From Cryptosporangium minutisporangium (GTDB lineage: Bacteria > Actinomycetota > Actinomycetes > Mycobacteriales > Cryptosporangiaceae): a stretch of 64,000 bases of DNA. The notes under the pieces are model-generated. The model did not search any database. It saw only the letters and a program-made list of their open reading frames with translations, and had not been told where the DNA came from. The position numbers and the translations under genes are program-made. Shown here in pieces: positions 36,116-45,181 of the stretch; the stretch's first letter is position 1, and each line of letters opens with the position of its first letter. The stretch covers positions 21,783-85,782 of the forward strand of contig NZ_BAAAYN010000070.1 of the NCBI RefSeq assembly GCF_039536245.1. The letters run 5' to 3'.

Positions 36116-36715
36116 ATGTCAGCCACCATCGGTTCCTATGCGTCGCTCGACGACGACGATTCCATCGGGTGGTCCGAGGACGAACTGGACGAGGTTCCGG
36201 AGTACGTCCATTACGAGATCGAGGACGGAACTCTCATCGTGTCGCCCCGGCCAAGCCTTCGACACCAACGCACCGGTGCAAACCTCGCGAGGATGCTCGA
36301 ATACTCGTGTCCGAGTGACCTAGTAGCGGTGCAGGACGCTGAAATCCGCGAGTACGAAGACGGCAAGATCGCCCAATGCCGCTCACCCGACGTCATGCTC
36401 GTGCCGCGCGAGTTGCTCGCCGAGGCCGACGATCAGAACGACGAAACCAAGTGGGTGCAGCCCTCTCAGGTGCTCATGGCGATCGAAGTCGTCTCGCCCC
36501 GCTCTCGCGTCGCCGACCGAATCACCAAGGTCGGACAATACGCCCTGTGGCGAATCCCGTATTACCTCCGCGTCGAAATGCGCCCTACCCGGGCCCTCTA
36601 CGAATACGTCCTCGACGAGACCACCGGCAAGTATCAGACCCCGATCGAGCACACCGACGTCGTCGAGATGGACGATCCCTTCCGCATTCGATTCGACCTC
36701 TCCCGGTTGGTCTGA
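36116..36715 (+). CDS. Uma2-family (DUF820) restriction-fold nuclease, first copy
   Basis: 199 residues from the ATG at 36116; a GTG at 35972 would add 48 residues with no counterpart in the paralogue. The PD-(D/E)xK-like core shows VHYEIEDGTLIVSPRPS, the acidic RSPDVMLVPREL, and IEVVSPRSRVADRITKVGQYALWRIPYYLRVE. These give the usual Asp, Glu and Lys positions. Uma2 proteins occur in large numbers in cyanobacteria and actinobacteria; cellular roles are unproven. The gene at 36885 is a clear paralogue. Base composition is somewhat less GC-rich than neighbours, hinting at transfer. Confidence 0.85.
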   Translation: MSATIGSYASLDDDDSIGWSEDELDEVPEYVHYEIEDGTLIVSPRPSLRHQRTGANLARMLEYSCPSDLVAVQDAEIREYEDGKIAQCRSPDVMLVPRELLAEADDQNDETKWVQPSQVLMAIEVVSPRSRVADRITKVGQYALWRIPYYLRVEMRPTRALYEYVLDETTGKYQTPIEHTDVVEMDDPFRIRFDLSRLV

Positions 36716-36884
36716 CCGTGGCGCCGGCAATTCCCACTCGTTTCTGCGAGAGGCGCGATGGCGCGAGCGGAAATCGATGGTTCGCGGGTGTAGCGCGCGC
36801 GACGCGTCCGGATGATGCATGTGGGACGCGAGCCGATACCCGGAGGGATCCCTGGCGGACACGCCGGTCTCTACGGTGACCGGC

Positions 36885-37454
36885 ATGACAGCCGCGGTAG
36901 GACTCTACGAACCACCGGACGGATGGTCCGATGACGAACTGGTGCAGGTCCCGGAGGGCGTGCACTACGAGATCGAGGACGGCCGGCTGGTCGTCTCACC
37001 CCGGCCGACGTTCTGGCACCAGGAAGCGTGCCGCCGCTTGACGAACGTCCTCGAGGAGCAGTGCCCGAGCCAGTACTGGCCGGTGCAGGAGGGTGAAGTC
37101 CGCATCTACGACGGCAGGGTCGTCGCCGAGCTGCGCGCTCCCGACATCCTCGTCGTGCCGCGGGAGCTGACCCGGCGCGGGGCGTACCGCGGCTGGGCAC
37201 ACCCACACGAGGTCTCGCTCGCCGCGGAGGTGGTCTCCCGCCACTCGTACACGCCCGACCGCACGACGAAAGTCTCGGTGTATGCGGCCTGGGGCATCCC
37301 GCTCTACCTGCGGCTGGAGACCGAGCCCGAGGTCGTGCTCTACGCGTACCGGCTCGGCAGCAACAAGACGTACGAGAAGCCCACCGAGCACCGCGAGCTG
37401 TTCACGATCGAAGAACCATTCCAGATCCAGATCGACCCAGCGCTCTGGACCTGA
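36885..37454 (+). CDS. Uma2-family (DUF820) restriction-fold nuclease, second copy
   Basis: 189 residues from the ATG at 36885. It shares WSDDEL, VHYEIEDG and VSPRP with the copy 170 bp upstream, so the pair arose by duplication and then diverged widely. Catalytic positions are seen in RAPDILVVPREL and AAEVVSRHSYTPDRTTKVSVYAAWGIPLYLRLE; the usual SPxS after Glu reads SRHS. Codon use is more GC-rich than in the first copy. It ends before a hairpin at 37561. Whether the two form a heterodimer or act separately is unknown. Confidence 0.85.
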   Translation: MTAAVGLYEPPDGWSDDELVQVPEGVHYEIEDGRLVVSPRPTFWHQEACRRLTNVLEEQCPSQYWPVQEGEVRIYDGRVVAELRAPDILVVPRELTRRGAYRGWAHPHEVSLAAEVVSRHSYTPDRTTKVSVYAAWGIPLYLRLETEPEVVLYAYRLGSNKTYEKPTEHRELFTIEEPFQIQIDPALWT

Positions 37455-37560
37455 GCTTCCGCGGGGTACCTCCCGTCCCACGGAAAGCTCCTCCGCGCAG
37501 CGGGGCCGACCGGACCGGATCGCGGCGGGGTCGGTCTGGTCGTCGCCGCTGCAGTTGCTG

Positions 37561-37595
37561 CCCGTTGCCCGTGCGACACCCCCACGGGCAACGGG
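37561..37595 (+). terminator. hairpin terminator after the Uma2 pair
   Basis: 13-bp perfect stem (CCCGTTGCCCGTG and its complement), 9-nt loop, then CCAACTGTCTTTAG with a short T-run. It separates the Uma2 genes from the ABC operon. Confidence 0.7.
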
Positions 37596-37658
37596 CCAAC
37601 TGTCTTTAGTAAGTACTGCGCCAGGTCCGACGCCAGGAATTCCCAGGGGGTCGGGTCA

Positions 37659-37697
37659 GGGATTATCCCGATGTGCCGTTGAGGTAGGGATCCCTAC
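37659..37697. promoter_or_regulatory. two related dyads upstream of the ABC operon, possible operator
   Basis: GGGATTATCCC at 37659-37669 and the perfect palindrome GTAGGGATCCCTAC at 37684-37697 share the GGGAT/ATCCC half-site and lie 12-50 bp before the GTG at 37709. That spacing suits a repressor site. No adjacent regulator gene suggests which protein would bind. Confidence 0.4.
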
Positions 37698-37708
37698 AGT
37701 TCGCTGCC

Positions 37709-38641
37709 GTGACCGTCATAACGACTCGATCCCTGGCGAAAGAATACGACGGTGGCGTACGGGCGCTCGACGACCTGTCCGTCACGATCGACTCCTCAGT
37801 GGTGTCCGGTACGGACTCTGCGGGTGGAGTGGTCGGCCTCGTCGGTGCGAACGGTGCCGGGAAGTCGACGTTCCTGAAGATCGTCCTCGGCCTGCTGCCG
37901 CCGTCCAGCGGCAGCATCCAGGTGCTCGGTCTGGACCCCACCGTCGACGGTGACCTGGTGCGCGCCCGGGTGGGCTACATGCCCGAGTACGACTGCCTGC
38001 CGCCTGACCTGTCCGCGGCCGAGCTGGTGACCCACCTGGGGCGGATGAGCGGTCTACCGAAGACGATCGCGCGTGAGCGGGCGTCCGAGACGCTGCGCCA
38101 CGTCGGCCTCTACGAGGAGCGCTACCGGCAGATCGGCGGCTACTCGACCGGCATGAAACAGCGGGTCAAGCTGGCCCAAGCGCTGGTACACGATCCCGAC
38201 CTGCTGCTGCTCGACGAGCCGACGAACGGGCTCGACCCGGCGGGCCGGGACGCGATGCTCGACCTGGTTCGCCGGATCGGTACCGAGTTCGGCATCACGG
38301 TCGTCATCTGCTCGCACCTGCTCGGCGAGATCGAGCGGATCTGCGACTACCTGGTCGCGCTCGACGGTGGCCGGCTGCTGCGCGCCGACCGGGTCGACGC
38401 GATGACCGCTGGTCAGGACGAACTGGCGATCGAGGTCGACACCGGGGCCGCAGGGCTCGTCGAGCTGCTGATGTCCCGCGGTGTCGACGCCCGTCTGGAC
38501 GGCCGGACCGTGCTCGTACCGCTGGTCGACCCCGGCACGTACGACCAGATCCTGGACGCGATCGCCGATCTCCATCTGGCCCTGCACCGGCTGGACCAGC
38601 GGCGTCACCGCGTCGCCGAGCTGTTCGCGAGTGCGTCATGA
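37709..38641 (+). CDS. ABC transporter ATP-binding protein (first of two)
   Basis: 310 residues from a GTG at 37709; no obvious ribosome site. Walker A is VGANGAGKST, the signature reads GGYSTGMKQRVKLAQAL (STGMK for LSGGQ, usual in NatA/drug-type exporters), and Walker B is LLLLDEPTNGLDP, followed by the switch His in VVICSHLLGEIE. The C-terminal 80 residues form an accessory domain. The stop overlaps the next start (ATGA). With the permease at 38638, the second ATPase and the second permease it makes one operon, probably for an ABC-2 type exporter. Substrate unknown. Confidence 0.92.
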   Translation: MTVITTRSLAKEYDGGVRALDDLSVTIDSSVVSGTDSAGGVVGLVGANGAGKSTFLKIVLGLLPPSSGSIQVLGLDPTVDGDLVRARVGYMPEYDCLPPDLSAAELVTHLGRMSGLPKTIARERASETLRHVGLYEERYRQIGGYSTGMKQRVKLAQALVHDPDLLLLDEPTNGLDPAGRDAMLDLVRRIGTEFGITVVICSHLLGEIERICDYLVALDGGRLLRADRVDAMTAGQDELAIEVDTGAAGLVELLMSRGVDARLDGRTVLVPLVDPGTYDQILDAIADLHLALHRLDQRRHRVAELFASAS

Positions 38642-39528
38642 GCGGGGGAACCATGAGTCCGGCGTCAGGCGTCATCCACGACCTGGGATACCAGCGGTAC
38701 ACCGGGCCGCGGCTCGGCCGGGGGTACGCGTTCCGCACCCTGTACGGCCACTCGCTCCGCACCGCGTTCGGCCTGGGACGCGGCGTGAAAGCGAAGATCT
38801 TCAGCTGGTCGATCATCGGCCTGATCGCCATCGTCGGGATCGTGTGCACCGCGATCGAGGCGCAGACCGGCGAAGCGGTGATGACCGGTCCCCAGTTCGT
38901 CGACAACATGGCGACGCTGACGATTCTGCTGGTGGCGGCGATCGCGCCCGAGCTGACGTCGCGGGACCAGCAGACCCGCGTCCTGGGGCTGTACCTGGCC
39001 CGGCCGGTGCGGCGAACGGACTACGCGCTGGCCCGGATGACCGGCACGATCACCGCGCTCTGGCTGGTCCTGGCCGGGCCGCTGGCGCTGATGTTCGCGG
39101 GTGCGGCGCTCTCCAACGACAAGGGCGCCAGCGGCATCGGAGACGCGGGCGTGGACCTGGCCGAGGGCCTCGCCCACGCGGCCACGCAAGCCCTCGTGCT
39201 CGGCACGATCAGCCTGCTGGTCGCCTCACTGATCCGGCGCCGTGCGATCGCCGCCGCGGCCGTGGTCGCGGTGTTCCTGGTGGGCCTACCGGCCGTCGGG
39301 GTGGCCGACGAGCTGAGCGGCAGCCAGGGCACGAACGAGCTGGTCTCGATGGTCAGCCCGCCGACCGCGCTGAGCTACCTGGGCACGTGGCTCTACGCCG
39401 ACGGCGAGTGGGAGTTCAGCACCGGGGACCACGTCGTCCACGGTCCGTGGCTCCTGGTGTACACCCTCGTCCTGATCGCCGTCTGCGCCGCGCTCCTGGT
39501 GGCGCGCTACCGGAAGGTCCCGGCATGA
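38638..39528 (+). CDS. ABC-2 type permease (first of two)
   Basis: 296 residues with about six membrane segments: SWSIIGLIAIVGIVCTAI, MATLTILLVAAIAPEL, LWLVLAGPLALMFAGAAL, LVLGTISLLVASLI, AIAAAAVVAVFLVGLPAVG and LLVYTLVLIAVCAALLVA. The loop TSRDQQTRVLGLYLARPVRRTDYALAR is typical of ABC-2 permeases paired with NatA-like ATPases. An ATG at 38653 has a better GGGGGA site than the overlapping ATG at 38638, so the first five residues are uncertain. It overlaps the next gene by 4 nt. Confidence 0.9.
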   Translation: MSGGTMSPASGVIHDLGYQRYTGPRLGRGYAFRTLYGHSLRTAFGLGRGVKAKIFSWSIIGLIAIVGIVCTAIEAQTGEAVMTGPQFVDNMATLTILLVAAIAPELTSRDQQTRVLGLYLARPVRRTDYALARMTGTITALWLVLAGPLALMFAGAALSNDKGASGIGDAGVDLAEGLAHAATQALVLGTISLLVASLIRRRAIAAAAVVAVFLVGLPAVGVADELSGSQGTNELVSMVSPPTALSYLGTWLYADGEWEFSTGDHVVHGPWLLVYTLVLIAVCAALLVARYRKVPA

Positions 39529-40481
39529 CCGCCCCCACCGTTCCCGACACCCGCCCGGAGACCGCGGCGAGGACCGCCATCGAGGTGCGCGGGGTGTCGC
39601 GCTGGTTCGGCAACGTCGTCGCGGTCAACGACATCACGATGTCGATCGGGAGCGGCGTCACCGGCCTGCTCGGGCCGAACGGCGCCGGGAAGACGACGCT
39701 GCTGCACCTGATGGCGGGCCTGCTCGCACCGTCGCGGGGTGAGATCCGGATCGGGGACGCCCCGGTCTGGCGCAACCCGGAGATCTACCGAGCGCTCGGC
39801 CTGGTCGTCGACCGTGAGGACACGTACGGCTTCCTCTCCGCCCGCGAGCTGGTCGAAGCGACCGCGACCCTGCACCGGCTACCGCAGCCCCGCGCCGCCG
39901 CGGACCGGGCGATCGCGATGGTGGGGCTCGGGAGCGCTGCGGACCGGCGGGTCGACACGTACTCCAAGGGCATGCGCCAACGGGCCCGGGTGGCGGCCGC
40001 GCTCGTCCACGACCCCGCGGTCCTGCTCCTCGACGAGCCGTTCAACGGGATGGACCCGCGGCAGCGGCTGGAGCTGATGGAGCTCCTGCACCAGATGGGC
40101 GAGGCGGGCCGGAGTGTGCTGTTCAGCTCGCACATCCTGGAGGAGGTCGAGCAGGTCTCGCAGTCGATCCAGGTGATGGTGGCCGGGCGGCTCGCCGCGT
40201 CCGGTGACCATCGGGCGATTCGCCGCCTGATGACCCAGCGCCCGCACGAGTTCCGGCTGGCCTCCAGCGACGACCGGCGGCTCGGCGTCGCGCTGCTGGC
40301 CCTGCCGTCCGTCTCGGGTGTGGAGCTCGAGCCGCCGGGGCTGTTGATCCGGGCCAGCGACTACGGCGCGTTCACCCTGGCGCTGCCGGCCGCGGCCCGC
40401 GACGCCGGAGTGCGCCTGTACCAGGTGCTGCCCGCCGACGAGTCCCTGGAAAGCGTCTTCTCGTATCTCATCGCAGGCTGA
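39525..40481 (+). CDS. ABC transporter ATP-binding protein (second of two)
   Basis: 318 residues from an ATG that overlaps the permease stop. Walker A LLGPNGAGKTT, signature VDTYSKGMRQRARVAAAL, Walker B VLLLDEPFNGMDP, switch His in LFSSHILEEVE. It is only distantly similar to the first ATPase of the operon, so the exporter likely works with two different ATPases, or two exporters are co-encoded. The C-terminal domain (about 230-318) resembles the regulatory tail of daunorubicin- and NatA-type proteins. Confidence 0.92.
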   Translation: MTAPTVPDTRPETAARTAIEVRGVSRWFGNVVAVNDITMSIGSGVTGLLGPNGAGKTTLLHLMAGLLAPSRGEIRIGDAPVWRNPEIYRALGLVVDREDTYGFLSARELVEATATLHRLPQPRAAADRAIAMVGLGSAADRRVDTYSKGMRQRARVAAALVHDPAVLLLDEPFNGMDPRQRLELMELLHQMGEAGRSVLFSSHILEEVEQVSQSIQVMVAGRLAASGDHRAIRRLMTQRPHEFRLASSDDRRLGVALLALPSVSGVELEPPGLLIRASDYGAFTLALPAAARDAGVRLYQVLPADESLESVFSYLIAG

Positions 40482-40492
40482 GGGGCCATTTC

Positions 40493-41212
40493 ATGTCCGT
40501 TATCGGAGTTCTCACCCGGATCACCGTCCGGGGGCTGCTCGGCCGGCGCCGGTTCCTCCTGCTGTTCCCGCTCCCGGTGCTGCTGCTCGTCGCGGCGGTC
40601 ATCGGACGGCTCTCCGGGGTGGATCCGGAGCGCTGGGCCGAGCCGGTCCTGACCCAGATCGGGTTCGGAGTGGTGCTGCCGCTCATCGCGATGATCGTCG
40701 GAACCGGCGTGCTCGGGTCCGAGTTGGAGGACGGCAGCGCGGTGACCGTGCTGACCACCCCGGTCCCCCGCCGCACCATCGTCCTGACCAAGCTCGGGGT
40801 AGCGATCGGCCTGACCACCGCGGCGTCCGCGCTGCCGCTGTTCGCCGCCGGAATCATCGTGGACTCGCTCCGGCTCGGCATCGGGCTCGCTATCGGCGGG
40901 TTCGTGGGGTCGGTGGCCTACAGCGGGCTGTTCGTCGCGCTGAGCCTGATGAGCCGCCGTCCGGTCCTGATCGCGCTGGGCTACCTGGTGATTTGGGAGA
41001 GCACGCTGGCGAACATGCTGGCCGGGGTGCGGTGGCTCAGCATCCGGCAGTACGCGGTCGCGGTGGCCGACAAGGCCGCGTCGACCGACCTGATGAGCGC
41101 GAAGCTCGGGGCCGTCTACGCGGTGGTGGCGACCGTGGTGCTGGCGGTGGTGGCGACCGTGTACGCGATCGACCGGCTCAGCGCGTACAGCGTCCGCGGC
41201 GAGACCGGCTGA
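40493..41212 (+). CDS. ABC-2 type permease (second of two)
   Basis: 239 residues, 11 bp after the second ATPase. Six hydrophobic segments are visible, including FLLLFPLPVLLLVAAVIGRL, IGFGVVLPLIAMIVGTGVLG, LGIGLAIGGFVGSVAYSGLF and AVYAVVATVVLAVVATVYAI. The cytosolic loop ELEDGSAVTVLTTPVPRRTIVLTK is the ABC-2 hallmark. It ends the operon, with a strong bidirectional hairpin 16 nt later. Confidence 0.88.
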   Translation: MSVIGVLTRITVRGLLGRRRFLLLFPLPVLLLVAAVIGRLSGVDPERWAEPVLTQIGFGVVLPLIAMIVGTGVLGSELEDGSAVTVLTTPVPRRTIVLTKLGVAIGLTTAASALPLFAAGIIVDSLRLGIGLAIGGFVGSVAYSGLFVALSLMSRRPVLIALGYLVIWESTLANMLAGVRWLSIRQYAVAVADKAASTDLMSAKLGAVYAVVATVVLAVVATVYAIDRLSAYSVRGETG

Positions 41213-41227
41213 GCCGTCCGGAGCGAG

Positions 41228-41273
41228 ACCGTGCACGTGTTCCGCCCCTCCGAGGGCGGAACACGTGCACGGT
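41228..41273. terminator. 20-bp stem bidirectional terminator
   Basis: Perfect 20-nt arms (ACCGTGCACGTGTTCCGCCC and its complement) with a 6-nt loop fill almost the whole gap between the convergent permease and thiN-like stops; the right arm touches the thiN-like stop codon. Confidence 0.85.
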
Positions 41274-41900
41274 TCAGCGTGGCTGGATCGCCAGCAGGAC
41301 GCCGTCGCGGACCGACACCCGGGCGGTGGTATCGCTCAGGACGTTCGAGACGCCGCGGGTCGTGCCGGGCGCCAGCTCCTCGTCGCGGAGCGGGTACTCC
41401 AGCCCCTCGGTCCGGATACCGGCGGCCGGTCCGTGCACCGGCAGCAGCGTGACGACGTCGCCGGGGCGTCCGCTCAGGACGGCGGTGCCCCGTACCACGG
41501 TCATCGTCGCGGACGCCCAGCGGGCCTGGATCTCCACGCCCGCGTAGAGCGGGGACGCGAGCAGGAAGGCAACCGCCAGCCAGTGGTCGAACCGTCCGCC
41601 CGCGCCGCCGAGTACGACGATGCGGTCCGGCCGGCGAACCAGCGCGGCGTCCAGCGCCAGCTCCAGGTCGGTGGCGTCCTTCGCCGGCGGGTGCCGCTCG
41701 ACCCGCCCGCCCGCCGCCTCGACCCGCTCGGCCGCGCCCGGCGATGCCGAATCGAAGTCCCCGATCGCCAGACCGACCCGCAGACCGATCGCCTGCGCTC
41801 CGTCCACGCCGGAGTCGGCGGCCACCACGAACACGTCCGGCGGCAGCCCTTCGAGCGACGACGCGGCCGGCGGCTCGCCCCCGGCCACCACGATGACCAA
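41274..41900 (-). CDS. thiamine pyrophosphokinase-like protein (TPK catalytic domain)
   Basis: 208 residues starting at a TTG (41900), the only usual start codon in frame before the first conserved strand VIVVAGGE. Seen: the FVVAADSGVDGAQAIGL loop, the Mg-binding AIGDFDSASPG, KDATDLELALDAAL and the nucleotide segment LGGAGGRFDHWLA. All are TPK hallmarks. The enzyme would transfer pyrophosphate from ATP to thiamine, giving thiamine diphosphate. It follows tpiA with about 35 bp between stop and start, so it is probably read from the gap-pgk-tpiA transcript. The C-terminal B1-binding part is present (EGLEYPLRDEELAPGTTRGVSN). Confidence 0.82.
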   Translation of the reverse strand: MVIVVAGGEPPAASSLEGLPPDVFVVAADSGVDGAQAIGLRVGLAIGDFDSASPGAAERVEAAGGRVERHPPAKDATDLELALDAALVRRPDRIVVLGGAGGRFDHWLAVAFLLASPLYAGVEIQARWASATMTVVRGTAVLSGRPGDVVTLLPVHGPAAGIRTEGLEYPLRDEELAPGTTRGVSNVLSDTTARVSVRDGVLLAIQPR

Positions 41901-41935
41901 GGACGAACCGCCGGCCGGTTCGTCGTGAGTGCTGC

Positions 41936-42739
41936 TCAGCTCGCCGTCGCGTGCTCGGGGAAACGGCAGATCGTCGCGAACTCGTCCGCGTCGATGCTCG
42001 CGCCACCGACCAGGGCACCGTCCACGTCGGGCTGGGCCATGATGCCGGCGACGTTCTTCGCCTTCACCGAACCGCCGTAGAGGATACGGATACCGTTCGC
42101 GATCTCCGGCGAGTACTTCTCCGCCAGCCGCGCCCGGATCGCCGCGCAGACCTCCTGCGCGTCGTCGGGCGTCGCAACCTTGCCGGTGCCGATCGCCCAG
42201 ACCGGCTCGTAGGCGATGACGATGCTCGCGACCTGCTCGGCCGGGACCTTCGCCAGCGCCGCGTCCAGCTGGGTGGTGCAGTGCGCGACGTGCCCGGCGG
42301 CCTCACGGACGTCGAGCCGCTCACCGATGCACAGGATCGGGGTGAGCCCGTGCTTGTACGCCGCCTTCACCTTGGCGTTGATCAGCGCGTCGTCCTCGTG
42401 GTGGTACTCGCGCCGCTCCGAGTGGCCGATCACCACGTAGGTGCAGCCGAGCTTGGCGAGCATCGCCCCGGAGATGTCGCCGGTGTACGCACCGGCGTCG
42501 TGCGCCGACAGATCCTGCGCCCCGTAGACGAGGTGCAGCTTGTCGCCGTCGATCAGCGTCTGGACGCTTCGCAGGTCGGTGAAGGGCGGGATCACCGCCG
42601 CCTCGACCAGCGCGAGCTGCTCCTCGGTGAGGCTGATCGCGATCTTCTGCGTCAGGGAGATCGCCTCGAGGTGGTTGAGGTTCATCTTCCAGTTGCCCGC
42701 GATCAGCGGACGCCGCTCGAAGCTGACCTTCTTCGCCAT
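41936..42739 (-). CDS. tpiA: triosephosphate isomerase
   Basis: 267 residues; interconverts dihydroxyacetone phosphate and glyceraldehyde-3-phosphate. Catalytic Lys18 (GNWKMN), His in [11 protein letters not shown] and Glu in [11 protein letters not shown] are present, as is the phosphate-binding [11 protein letters not shown]. The ATG at 42739 is only 3 bp after the pgk stop, so the two are translated together. It is the third gene of gap-pgk-tpiA. Confidence 0.97.
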   Translation of the reverse strand: MAKKVSFERRPLIAGNWKMNLNHLEAISLTQKIAISLTEEQLALVEAAVIPPFTDLRSVQTLIDGDKLHLVYGAQDLSAHDAGAYTGDISGAMLAKLGCTYVVIGHSERREYHHEDDALINAKVKAAYKHGLTPILCIGERLDVREAAGHVAHCTTQLDAALAKVPAEQVASIVIAYEPVWAIGTGKVATPDDAQEVCAAIRARLAEKYSPEIANGIRILYGGSVKAKNVAGIMAQPDVDGALVGGASIDADEFATICRFPEHATAS

Positions 42740-42742
42740 CTG

Positions 42743-43942
42743 TCAGGCCCTTTCCAGAGCAGCGACGCCGGGCAGTTCTTTGCCCTCGAGGAACTCCAGC
42801 GAGGCACCGCCGCCGGTGGAGATGTGCCCGAACCGCGCCTCGTCGATGCCCAGCTGACGCACCGCGGCAGCCGAGTCGCCACCGCCGACGATCGTCAGCC
42901 CGTCCACCGACGCGACGGCCTCGGCCACCCCGCGGGTGCCCTCGGCGAACGGCGCCAGCTCGAACACACCCATCGGGCCGTTCCAGAACACGGTCTTCGC
43001 GCCGGCGAGCTTCGAAGCGAACAGCTCTGCCGACGCCGGGCCGATGTCCAGGCCCTTCCAGCCGTCCTCCAGCTTGTCGGCCGGGACGACCTTGGTGTTC
43101 GCGTCCGCGCTGAAGTCGTCGGCGAGCACGATGTCGGTCGGCAGGACGATCTTGTCCCCGGCCTCGGAGAGCAGCCGGCGGCAGGTGTCGACCATCTCCT
43201 GCTCCAGCAGCGAGTCACCCGTGCCGTGCCCCTGCGCGGCCAGGAACGTGAAGCACATGCCGCCGCCGATGAGCAGCGTGTCGACCTTCGGCAGCAGCGC
43301 GTCGATGACGCCGAGCTTGTCGGAGACCTTGCTGCCACCGAGCACGACGACGTACGGCCGCGCCGGGTCCCCGGTCAGCGTCCGCAGCACCTCGAGCTCT
43401 CGGCCGACCAGGCCACCGGCGTACGCGGGCAGCAGCTGGGCCAGGTCGTAGACGCTCGCGTGCTTGCGGTGGACGGCGCCGAACGCGTCGTCCACGTACG
43501 CGCCGTTCTGACCGGCGAAGTGCGACAGTTGCTCGGCGAACGCGCGTCGCTCGGCGTCGTCCTTGCTGGTCTCACCGGCGTTGAACCGCAGGTTCTCCAG
43601 CAGCACGATCCCGCCGTCGCCGAGGCCGGCGGCGGACTCCTGCGCCTGCGGGCCGACGGTGTCGGTCGCGAACGTCACCGGCGCGCCGAGCAGCTGGTCC
43701 AGCCGCTGGGCGACCGGCTCCAGCGAGTACTTCGGGTCCGGCGCGCCCTTGGGGCGGCCGAGGTGCGAGAAGACGATGACCTTCGCGCCGGCGTCGCGGA
43801 GCGCGGTGATCGTCGGGAGGACGGCGCGGATCCGGCCGTCGTCGGTGATCGTCTGCCCGTCGAGCGGGACGTTGAGGTCGGCGCGTACCAGGACGCGCCG
43901 GCCCGCAACGCCCTCGGCGAGCAGGTCGTCGAGGGTCTTCAT
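42743..43942 (-). CDS. pgk: phosphoglycerate kinase
   Basis: 399 residues from the ATG at 43942; the open frame runs on through gap in another phase, but the protein clearly begins [11 protein letters not shown]. Substrate-binding [18 protein letters not shown], the hinge and the nucleotide loop ([28 protein letters not shown]) are complete. It makes ATP from 1,3-bisphosphoglycerate. It follows gap by 14 bp. Confidence 0.97.
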   Translation of the reverse strand: MKTLDDLLAEGVAGRRVLVRADLNVPLDGQTITDDGRIRAVLPTITALRDAGAKVIVFSHLGRPKGAPDPKYSLEPVAQRLDQLLGAPVTFATDTVGPQAQESAAGLGDGGIVLLENLRFNAGETSKDDAERRAFAEQLSHFAGQNGAYVDDAFGAVHRKHASVYDLAQLLPAYAGGLVGRELEVLRTLTGDPARPYVVVLGGSKVSDKLGVIDALLPKVDTLLIGGGMCFTFLAAQGHGTGDSLLEQEMVDTCRRLLSEAGDKIVLPTDIVLADDFSADANTKVVPADKLEDGWKGLDIGPASAELFASKLAGAKTVFWNGPMGVFELAPFAEGTRGVAEAVASVDGLTIVGGGDSAAAVRQLGIDEARFGHISTGGGASLEFLEGKELPGVAALERA

Positions 43943-43956
43943 GTGTCCGGCGGTCC

Positions 43957-45039
<1,083 letters not shown>

Positions 45040-45181
45040 CTACGGCCGTCGACCGGCGCCGATCTCGCTGTCGAGCCTATCGATGAGCCGCGGGTGACAT
45101 CGTACCGGTCCCGCCGAATCGATTCAGCGGTACATTCGTTCCGGAACCGCCCACGACGTCCCCGCCGCAGGTGACGGTGCG

